A stretch of DNA of 64,000 nt, taken from the NCBI RefSeq assembly GCF_945859685.1, contig NC_079149.1, forward strand, positions 12,621,118 through 12,685,117, given 5' to 3'. The DNA comes from Eupeodes corollae (taxonomy: Eukaryota; Arthropoda; Insecta; Diptera; Syrphidae). A program made the position numbers and the translations under genes. The notes below the pieces were generated by a model that was not told where the DNA came from, did not search any database, and saw only the letters and a program-made list of their open reading frames with translations. Of the stretch, positions 49,426-59,103 are shown piece by piece (the first letter of the stretch is position 1; every line of letters begins with the position of its first letter).

Positions 49426-51410
49426 TTTTCTTAAGTCAAAAGTCTGACCTTATTTCAATAGACAAATTCAATGGACACTTGCAGACAATTCAATTCTTTA
49501 AATGTAAATTTTGACCATGGGAGATATTTAGTTTTTCAAGTGCCATAAATTTCAAACTTGGAACTTTACGTCACTAATCTCTACCTTCAGTTCATCGTTC
49601 AAAAATTCAAAAATACATAAGTGTCTACAAAACACTCTTTAGGCAAGTAAAAAGTACATCATGGCGTATATTTTGTATATTGTTAAAAATATTACTTTTT
49701 TCTATTCCAATTTGTCAAGGAAACAATTTTCACAAAACAATTAATTGAATTGTGCAGAAATAAAATAAATAACAGAGTAATAGAGTTTAGCTTTTAGTTG
49801 AATGAAAGAACATGATCAGCTGTCATTATGACATTACTAAGCTTCACTTGATAGCTAGGAAGACTCTTCCAGACAACTTTCCAATAAAGTTTCATTGATT
49901 GGAAGGACATTTTTTGACAGCTGGCCAATCAGATGCTAGAAACTTAACTTAGTTTCAAGTAAATTTTAGGACAAACATGATAAAAGTAGAATTGATTATT
50001 ATTGGTTTGGTTTATTTTTTAGTTACGAGTAGTATACAGAAATGATTGAAAACTAAGTTTAAGGTAAAATGTAAACATTTGGAATTGGTACACAATGAAA
50101 AATACTTCCAATCGAATTCATAGACACACGGCATCAAAAGTTGTAGTTTTGTTTTGTTATTCTATATAAATTGTACTGACTCAATTTAAAGCTAACTTTC
50201 ACTCACATTTTGAGAGCAAGGTCACACTTTTTATTGTTCAACATTATTAAATATAAAATCCGTTAAATAAACCATATCATACAAAAGAATGTATTACTCA
50301 AATTTTTAATTTACTTTGCAATCATTTAAATGATTTCATAGAAAGATCAATCAAAAATTTTATCAAAACCACAACCAGAAAAATGTGGGTTACATTTTAA
50401 ACATGACACTTAATGCACAACATATCTTGTATTTCTGTTCAAGGCCCTGAGGCTGAAGTGAAGAAATGAAGCAAACAAAACAAATAAACCAGTACAAACA
50501 ATTTTGCAAAATACTTTATATGCGAACAACCATTATTTTCGATAACAAAGAAATTCATCATTTGTATTTAAAATATAAAATTCAATCATCAATAAAACAA
50601 ACAGATTATAAAAAGTTAATTAAGCTTTAATTAAAACTTATTAATAAACAAATAAAACTCAAACTAATTTCAATTCAAATCAATTTTGACGTTTCTTATA
50701 TCAAAAATGTTCATCAGCATCTCCTTAAACGAAATATTTATAATAGTTTATTTAACTTTCTCTCCTATTTCCTATACAGAAGGTATTTCTGTATTATCAC
50801 ATAAAAGTCTATTAAAAAAAAAGAATCATTAAAAATAACAATAATTTTAAAATTACTATGCATAAGCGATTTTTGACTTTTTCACTATAAACAAAACAGT
50901 GATAAACTTTCGATTTATTTAACATCATCACGCCTCAAAAAAAAAATTGGAGACTTTTGTCCATAATTTGGGGATTTTATATTTTGTTGGTTAAATTTAA
51001 ATTATGCGAACTCTTCTAATCTTAGTTACATACATAGTTAATAATATGATTGATTTATTATTAAATAAAGATGATATGATAAATGTAGTTTTATGACATT
51101 AAGAGGGAAAGGTACGATAAGCTGGGAAAAGTGAGTCTGTAGACACAAACAAATTTGCATTTTCAAACAGACATTTGGGTGTGTTTAATAACTGTGCAAA
51201 ACTTTAACTTTAGATAGATCAATTGTTGGAATCATCTTCGTCTTCCATGTAACAATTTAACATAAAGACAAAGTGGTTTAGATTAGAGTTCTGCTTCTAT
51301 TCCATCGTAAGTAAATTATGGAGTGCCACAAGGTTCGGTTTTCAGGCCACTCTTGTTCTCACATTTTATCAATGATTGTTTCATGTTGTTAATGAAAGAT
51401 TAAAACAAAA
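49426..51410. other. AT-rich stretch, nothing recognised
   Basis: No gene, RNA or element is supported. Confidence 0.45.
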
Positions 51411-51656
51411 TTAGGTGTCGTAGCAATCGTAGAGAACTAGGGCCTTGTGATTTACAACATTTTAAACTATCCCTGTGTGCGAGTAATGTTATCAGGGATA
51501 GAGGGGACCTACAGTTTTTATGCTGGATTCAAATGAATAATTCGAGAAAGCACTTTTAATGACAAGAATTGGATGATGTCAATTCCTCAACTTTAGGTGA
51601 CACCGATAGGGATTGATCCCAAGAATTTTGGCATGACGGATGGAAGACTCTGAAAT
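51411..51656 (-). repeat. tRNA-derived SINE, copy 3
   Basis: In reverse orientation it keeps the shared body (AAAGCACTTTTAATGACAAG at about 51549-51568), a B box-like GGGATCAATCCC in complement near 51607-51620, and the AGAACTAGGGCC-type end near 51431. More diverged than the 46 kb copy. Confidence 0.65.
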
Positions 51657-51865
51657 CAATAATATTCATACGCTTGAAAGTAATAACAATAATAATAATA
51701 ACAAACTCAAGCCTTTAAATGCTGTTCAAACGAATTGCTCATCAAATTTTAATTATCTTACAGTATTTTGTTAAAATGAATGAAGTCATATATTTGGACA
51801 GCTGTCATTGTTGAAGCTGTCTTTTTCTTGACATTTGACAAGTTAAAACTGCGTCTTTACTAAAA

Positions 51866-51967
51866 ATGCAACGATGCACTCTTCAACAGCGTATTGAAAT
51901 TGTTAAAATCGAATACAAAAATGGTGAAATTTTTGAGATAGAGAAAAGTTTTCTGTCCGTATTTTAA
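51866..51967 (+). pseudogene. N-terminal piece of a mariner-type transposase
   Basis: ATG at 51866 opens MQRCTLQQRIEIVKIEYKNG, closed by TAA after 33 codons. The QQRIEIVKIYY-KNGE type of start is the N-terminal helix-turn-helix of the insect mariner-superfamily transposases whose C-terminal end carries FLWGYVKS, as at 4.29-4.76 kb. Traces continue to RWNKQ near 52012 in another frame. A Jockey LINE follows at about 52040, which probably truncated it. Confidence 0.6.
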
Positions 51968-52039
51968 AATAATGTGACAGTTGAGGTTTGAAAATTTAAT
52001 ACAAATTTAAGGTGGAACAAACAGTCGTAAAAGTTAAAT

Positions 52040-53112
52040 TTACCTTTGGATATTATTCTTGATCGCTTATATAATTTTGATTTCAGAAGGGCTTATTTTC
52101 ATTTGTTGTCTGAAGATTTAACCATTTTTGAAATTGGTGATACAATAGCATTTTCTAATATTGACGAAGCTGTTTCAAATTTTTATAAAATTCTTAAAAA
52201 TTGCTTGGAAAAAATTTGGATTTAAATCAACCTTAGCCACCTTTGGTACACGAAAGAACTGCGTTCACTACGAAAAAAGAAATATTGCATGGAAATCTTA
52301 CCTCAAAACTCTGTCTCCAATCAACTTCTGAACTCTTTAACTACGTTAATTGCTTTGAAAATAAACACGCTTCAGCTTCGGCTTCGCCTGACTTTACGAG
52401 TTCAGCCATAGAAATTCAATGCATGGTATCACAATGAAGTTCACACCTCACGTTCCGTTTGACAAACGTAAGGAAAATAACGTAACGTGACTTAAAACGG
52501 AAGCTCTAATTTGCTGAGCAATTGCTTTGTCTGACAGCCCAACAAATTTAAAAAAAAGTCAACCAACAAAATACATTTGCTTTTGGCGGGATTAAATTCA
52601 TTATAGAAATGCCATTCAAAGTAACCTCGAAACAGGCCCATCGTAACGCAGACAAAGCAGAAGTCATATACCTGTTCTACAGAGAACAATCCTTGATCTA
52701 TTATCACTGTTGAAAGATGACTGTTCTGCTGGTCCCGATGGTATTTCCCCGACAGTATAAAAAAAGGTGAATAAATGCTTAAATTGAACCCCTTACGTTA
52801 ATATTCAACCTTTGCCTACAAACAGGCAAACTTAGCAGCATATAGAAGAAGTCAGTGTGTATTCACTGAATTTTCTAAAACTTTTAACCAACTTAGCCAT
52901 GGAATTATTTCTACGAATCTTACCTTAAAAAGGATCCTATGAGGTAAGGTTTTGAAATTGTAATTCAGAACATTTAGTTGTTCCATCTGGTGTTCCCCAG
53001 GGAAGCCATCTTGTACCTTTTCTGTTCATCGTTAACGACGTAACGTAATGTGTGCGCTAACCGAAGTTCTTATTTTTTCAAATGACATGAAGATAAGAAC
53101 TTTCTATGAAAA
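52040..53112 (+). pseudogene. Jockey-clade LINE fragment (endonuclease end and RT)
   Basis: The linker after the endonuclease is visible as FDFRRAYFHLLSEDLTIFEI near 52078-52137, then WYTKELRSLRKKK. RT motifs follow in shifted frames: LLKDDCSAGPDGISPTV near 52706-52757, VYTEFSKTFNQLSHGII near 52857-52910, SGVPQGSHLVPFLF near 52985-53027. LIFSNDMKI near 53066-53092 stands where FADDMKI is expected, so the catalytic box is lost. It ends there, where an RNase H LINE begins. It is the same family as the 10.4-11.15 kb piece. Confidence 0.78.
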
Positions 53113-53114
53113 GA

Positions 53115-54790
53115 ATGGTTTAAGTCGAATGACCTTTTTTTGCAATCACCGTAAAACAAAGTGGGAGCAAAATAGGGAGATACTAGCCCACTTCACAACC
53201 TTCTTAAAACCTCCTCCCAGTAAAGATGAACTAGACCTTTCTGTCATCATCTCACCGAAGCCTTTAATGAATCAATGAGAACTTAATGCCCTGTAACCAT
53301 TTTAAAGGATAAAAAGAAACCTCATTGGTGGCGTAAAGAACAAGAACCATTCAGAAAGGGCTGTCGCAAACTCTTCAGTAGCTCTAATTACAATAGATCT
53401 CCTTCTGACTGGGACTTATACAAACAAGCTCTAAAGCAGTATAAAAAAGAATTAAGGAAGAGTAAGAGGTCTTCTTGGGGAAACTTTTGTGGTAAAATAG
53501 AAAATAATTCAGAAGCCTCAAGACTCAGGAAACTTCTCTCACAAAGTCCAACAATACCCAACCTCATTATTCTTCTTCTTTAAAGACAGAAGCTGGCACT
53601 TGGACTATCACAGATGAAGAATCTCTTAATCTGTTATAAGACACCCACTTTCCAAGTAGCTCTAACATACTCAACGAATTAATATTAGAGTCTCAAGCTT
53701 CTTCACGCGATTTAGTTGATCTACTAACGCGGGAAAAACTGCAATGGGCCATAGATAGCTTTGATCCGTATAAATCTCCAGGACCAGATGGAATCATTCC
53801 GGCCGAACTACAAAAATGCTCAGACATGATAATTGCACCATTGGAAATCATTCTGATAAGCTGTTTAAGGTTGAGATATATTCCCAAAGCCTGGAGAATG
53901 GCAAAAGTAGTCTTCATTCCTAAAGCAGGGAAACCCTTCCACGTTAACCCTAAAGATCTACGACCAATCAGTATATCATTCTTCCTTCTTAAAACCTTGG
54001 AAAGATTGATTAAAATTTACATCAGACATAACTTAAAACCTTGTCTTATTTTCAAAGCTCAACATGCTTACTCTAAGGGAAATTCAGTAGAATCAGCACT
54101 TCATTCGCTGGTACGTATTATTGAATATTCCCTCGAATACAAAGAATATAACTTATTAGCGTTCCTAAATAGTGGCAGCCAACTCATGTGTAAGGCTTAG
54201 AGCCACCTCTCAATGGAACAGTAACAATACTGGACATACTACTTTTCTAGACAATTTCAGATCTATCCCAGATCGCTTAGACTATACCACCCCGAAAATG
54301 GTATTCGGTAAAAACTTCCATGGGTCCATCCCCTCAAGATCCTCCTGGGAAGAAGAAAGACCCTTGGAAGACGATGCGGTACACTTCTATACAGACGGTT
54401 CAAAGACCGATCACGGAGTTGGAAGTGGTATCTATTCGGAACAACTGAATCTCAGTCTATCATACAGACTTCCCAATCTATGTAGGGTATTCCAGGCAGA
54501 AGTAATGGCTATTAAAGAAGCACTATCCTGGCTCGAAAAAAACGTTATATCTTGCAAGGATATACGAATCTTCTCGGACAGCCAAGCCGCTCTTAAATCT
54601 CTCGTGTCTGTCTCCACATATTCTCAAATAGTCCACGATTGTCGATCATCTCTGAATGAGATGACGGAACAGTTTAATATTCACCTCATTTGGGTGCCAG
54701 GCCACAGAGACATTCCGGGAAATTGGAAAGCCGATATGTCCAGTACTCTCCATTAGAAGGAATAACTTTCTCGGTAATCCCTTCTTCGAT
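53115..54790 (+). pseudogene. RNase H-bearing LINE (LOA-like) with the RT core deleted
   Basis: Coding traces begin near 53115-53340 (KPHWWRKEQEPFRKGCRKLF). Then DLYKQALKQYKKELRKSKRS, KLQWAIDSFDPYKSPGPDGI near 53740-53800, and WRMAKVVFIPKAGK through LLKTLERLI in the frame 53826-54200. Near 54165-54175 the RT palm, with its FxDD box, is missing: YNLLAFLNSG joins directly to sequence after the RT. From 54172 a frame of about 194 codons holds a complete RNase HI: TDGSK (Asp, 54391 on), QAEVMAIKEAL (Glu), FSDSQAALKS (Asp), and WVPGHRDIPGNWKAD (His and final Asp). All catalytic acids are present. RNase H would remove template RNA, but without RT this copy is dead. LOA clade is the best guess, from RNase H plus RT style. 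Confidence 0.8.
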
Positions 54791-56463
54791 AATACAAGTA
54801 AACTGGCCACGATTGACACAAAATGTCTCTCTAACTTCATTAAAAGTACAAAATTTTTTGTAACCTCATTATTGGTATAACAATGGACCCTTGAGGTCTA
54901 GGTGAGTCAATGACATCTGGACGCCAGTTCAACCTTACCTAACCTAGGTTGAATGAGACATTTGCTTATCGATTAATTTAAATCTGAATAAGGTTGGATT
55001 AAAATAATTATTTAGAAGATTGCATGAAAATTGTTGACATTCACTAGAAAAGTGTTGGAACATTTTGAAGTCACTGTTCGTAAGTTAGAGAGGTTAAGCT
55101 GTTGGAAACAGTTAGTTATGTGAAGAATCAAAATTTAGCGCTCGAAAATATTACACAAGAAAATTGTTGCTGTCATGTTGACGAAAACCATGGTTTGTCG
55201 ATTCTTTACCGATCTTTGGAATACGGCGTTTCACAAACAATATTTAACCATAGTTTAAAAGACTATTGTTTCTCAATACTTATAATTGAGATCGCATTGA
55301 CAAATCTTTTCTCCAATTGACAAATCGCAGAAAAGACTGCAAATTGATAACAAAAAAAAACAAAAACTTACCTTCCTCTAATTTGTTTCTCAATTATTTC
55401 TTGAAAGTAGTACGTAAATAAATTTATATTTTCCTTCTTTTCAAAAGAAGGGCAAGAAGCTCAAGACAGAGTAATTATCTTCAACTCTGATGCAATTCCT
55501 TAGTGTCACAAAAAATGTTTAAAAAAGAAAAACAAAAATTGTCACAAAAAACCAAAGCAACTCAATGGGAAATCTGTAACACGGTAAGAGTCTTAAGGTA
55601 TTCGTTTCCCTCCGACTTGTCAGCCCTGGTGTGTCGGTCGGTGTGGTATCAACACAAAAAAAATTACCGACTACGTTTAAAATTTATTTTTAAAAAATGT
55701 ATCTTTCCATAGAGGTATGGGTAAAGTATAAAGTACCAACTTTGTTTGAGGTTGTGCCGATGCCCACAACCTTATCGAACTACTGAACTACATTTATGTC
55801 GCACGATCCTTCGTCTGCCTTTTGCCACCACAACTTAAGTGACACCAGAGGAAAAGGTAACAACAAAAAATGGTATTATAGTTTTAACTCATGGGGATTT
55901 GATTCGTTTTGTTATGTAATCTTACCATTCCAGCAGTGTGACTAGTGACTTGTTGCAAAGAAGCTGAAGCCCACAAAACAAAAAAATAAATACGAACTCT
56001 AGCTCTGCACAGTAGTTGCTGCAAGTCGCTATGTCTCGTAGACTTTTTGCTGCAAGACGCTCAACGCACAGAAATAGAGATTAATCGATTTCAAATGTAG
56101 GACTGTTATGCTAGGTTTATACCAAAACCGTCCGTACTCGTATATAAAAGCAAATGCTACCAAAAAAAGGAGTATCTAAGCGGCATGCTGCAGAACACAC
56201 CAGATATACTCGTACCATGCAACATACAGACATATATGAAGTCGCTGAGATGAAGTCTAAAAAGCACATTGATAAGCTTGATAAATGATAACTAAATAAA
56301 CGTGGAATGTGGCTTAGGTTAGGACTTTTACAGAGAGTGCAGAGTGAAGACATATGAGTATATCGAAAAGCATGGAAATAATTCCACATTTCATGTCACA
56401 CCACTGCAACACCGACAACCGACGTTAGGTAGGTAAGGTAGACAAATAAATGTTTTGTTACTT
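54791..56463. other. Mostly AT-rich stretch, nothing recognised
   Basis: Includes a possible LOA-like 3' UTR to about 54955 (ACCTTACCTAACCTAGGTTG near 54932). No gene is supported. Confidence 0.4.
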
Positions 56464-56490
56464 CATACGTTACGTTCTATGTAACGTATG
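56464..56490. other. Perfect palindrome, 10-bp arms
   Basis: CATACGTTAC, a 7-base spacer, then GTAACGTATG. It sits alone in AT-rich DNA and could be a protein-binding site or a chance hairpin. Confidence 0.6.
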
Positions 56491-57889
56491 AGTATTAAAT
56501 GGACATGTTAGCATTGCGGGTCACTATAAAAGGTTTTGAACCAAAATTCTTGTCTTGTCTTTTGTGAACTCTTTAAGAATTATTGCACAACATTAAAAGT
56601 ATTTATTTGTAATGCAAGCGATTTATTATCTCGTCATTGTTTTTTGATCTGACATTAATCTTTTCTAAACGATAATTCTAATAAACTGTAACCCAGAAAA
56701 GATCGGTTATTTAAGCAATGATTAGAGTTAAGAAGTTGACAAGCTGATAGGTTTTTTTATCGACGCTTTGGTTGAAATGAGTGAGAGGTTTGATTTGAAA
56801 GTGATTTAGTTAGTTAGAGGCTGTATAAGGGATCTTCTAGTGATTCAAAGTGTCCAAATGCCTGGCTTATATACGAATGAAATAGTTGCAGTCAAGATAT
56901 AGATCCAGATCAAGTTTGATGGTTAATTTCATAATGTTTTCTGGAAGTCTGAAACACTGTAATTCGGATCTTAATTTGATCATTTATATTTATTGGAACA
57001 GTTCGAAGTATTTGGAAGAAAAGAGTGTTTCACATTAAGAAAATGATGATACAATCGCGTCTAGTTGAATTGTGTCCAATATTAGTTCTGTTTGTTTATG
57101 GCCGCACTTAGTTAAGAAAATTGAACAAACAAATTATGACTTCATTCAATGCTTTAAATCATTTAAGTCATTGGGTGCGTTCGAGAGTAAATGTTTACAC
57201 GGAGCTGACACAAGACAAAGTTCATGTCCTAGTACTGTCATCAACTATTATCAGACGATCAATGCAAAAATTACACTCGTTGACTCTCAGACCTGTTCTA
57301 CGCCGTCAACTCTCACTTTGACACAAATTCGGCAGTTTTTTGCCAATTAATGTGACGTATTTTGAACATTTCAATCTTAAATTTAGTTCAAGTTCCTTTT
57401 AATTTTTTACAAATTTTTGTTTTGTTTTTTTTTTTAATGTTTCTCAATATCTCAAGAGACACGAAATTTGTGAGATTTTAGATTGACAGGCGGAAAATAA
57501 ACTATGTTTTGCTATACTGTGAACAAACACGTATTTCCAGTAAAAATATTAAGAATTTTCATAAGTTTTCAATGCGTCGAGAACTGCATTTATTACATTA
57601 AAAGAGACAACTAAAATAGGAATGAAGCCTTACTTCCAAATACCTTGATTTAATATAAAATCTCTTAGGAAACGCAAGCAGTCTAGATGGCATTCCAATA
57701 CTAAGTGCCGTACATCTCTAGATCACTTTAACTGTTGACCAAACTATATTCCCTCTTGAAATGTTTATTTATTTCTGATAGACACAAATTTCAGTTGGGT
57801 TACAAACAGCAAGTTTTTTTTTAATGAAATAAATTTTCAATGATCGTCATAATCGATAACTATAATCAGACTCTTAAAGCCTCTCACAC
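56491..57889. other. AT-rich stretch, nothing recognised
   Basis: No gene, RNA or element is supported. Confidence 0.45.
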
Positions 57890-58727
57890 TAAACCCAAAG
57901 CCGAATTGTAGGCAAAATGTTTTCGAAAACCCAAAAATCGTTCACACCGAACATGTACACGTTTTTATTTGACATTTAAATTTGTTTAACACCTCCTGTC
58001 AAATTTTGTATTGATGAAAAAATTTGTGAGTCAAAAGTTTTGTTCTTCTCAAATTATTTGTGAATATAAATTTAATTTTAACCCTGCGACTTAGCCTCCA
58101 CCAGAAATTTTCTTTCATACTTATCGCCTTTCTTATATCTCCCAAATCCTTGTGATTCAACGGAGTTACCGGAAAGTCCATCTCCAGGTAGTAAGCGAAA
58201 GCGTCGAACATATTTGTGGCGACGAGTTCGAAGACGCATCATTTAGAAACGTCATTACGAACTATTAGCAAGTCTTCCTCGTCCTTGGGATCGTCACGCC
58301 AGTAGCCATAGTGAATTCCGGTTCCTCGCTTAACAAAGAGCGTTTGAAACTCTGAAGGATCATAAAAGAACCGCCAGAGCCGCAATTTTTTTCTCTTCCA
58401 TATTCTGTAAATAAAAAACAAAGAGAAATAATTCTTATTTTGTAAAGAAATTGTATAAATATGTAACCAAATTTATTTCAAAATGAAATATTTGTTTGAC
58501 AGCAGCCATCAGCTGTTTTCTTTACATTAATTTGAGCACTGAATGTTTCGAAAGGTTTGTTTGTTTAGTTCAACTTTAAATAGCTACTAGTTTTCGAGAG
58601 GTTTTATATAAAACTTGTGGTTTACGGAAACTTGTGGTTCACCAAAAATGTATGGGAAAACTTGAGTTTTCGATGTAGGTTTTCGGCCAAAACCGATAAT
58701 TTTCCGAAAACCGAGTTTAAGACTTGG

Positions 58728-58728
<1 letters not shown>
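57890..58728 (-). other. Unrecognised coding-like segment with possible TIR ends
   Basis: Two adjoining minus-strand frames look more protein-like than their surroundings: about 58411-58239 (VKRGTGIHYGYWRDDPKDEE, LLIVRNDVSK) and 58211-57999 (MFDAFAYYLEMDFPVTPLNH, KDLGDIRKAISMKENFWWRL). TTATTTACAG at about 58418-58409 could be a splice acceptor just before ATGGAAGAGAAAAAAATTGC. CACACTAAACCCAAAGCC near 57886 and, in complement, CACACCAAGTCTTAAACTCG near 58730 are loosely alike. A decayed PIF/Harbinger-like transposon is possible, but no transposase domain was recognised. Confidence 0.25.
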
Positions 58729-58768
<40 letters not shown>

Positions 58769-58772
58769 AAGA
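58729..58772. repeat. 5' target-site copy of the RTE, with expanded poly-T
   Basis: GTGCA, 34 T, GAAGA. The 3' copy at 62181-62195 is GTGCA, five T, GAAGA. Matching borders on both sides of the poly-T make these the two target-site duplications of the element in between, with the T run lengthened in this copy. Confidence 0.75.
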
Positions 58773-59103
58773 TGTTCAAATGGTAGACATGTGCATTCAA
58801 GAGGACACAGGTTTTTCTCAAAACCCACCTCTGTCTATCAACTCCTACTCTCACCTCCCCGCGGTGAACATCGGGTGCCTAGTACTCAACTGGAGATTGG
58901 GTTCCAACCCCAGTGGAGCTTGGGGGCAGCAAACGAGAGAGGGGGGAGAGGTGTTTCCACTAAGGCACCTCTCCTTATCCAGGCGGCAGCGGACGAATTC
59001 TCGAGATAGAATCAACGGTGGCGTCTACAGTTCCAGTAAGGTCGAACTACTTAGTGAACACCTTATAGGGCTTCTTCGACATATTCGGAGCCCAGGCCTA
59101 TAA
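58773..59103 (+). CDS. Upstream open frame of the RTE, same phase as the main ORF
   Basis: An open frame from the element start to TAA at 59101-59103, in phase with the endonuclease/RT frame that continues at 59104. It has no domain I recognise: it is rich in Gly, Ser, Arg and Leu (GSNPSGAWGQQTREGGEVFP). It may be a 5' leader translated in some copies, or a region whose stop is a recent mutation. Met codons occur near its start (58783 and 58792). Confidence 0.35.

Noticed and set aside
58734..58767. Poly-T as the reversed poly-A tail of another retroelement
   Set aside because: The GTGCA and GAAGA borders match the 3' target copy on both sides of the T run, which is better explained by T-run expansion inside the RTE target duplication.
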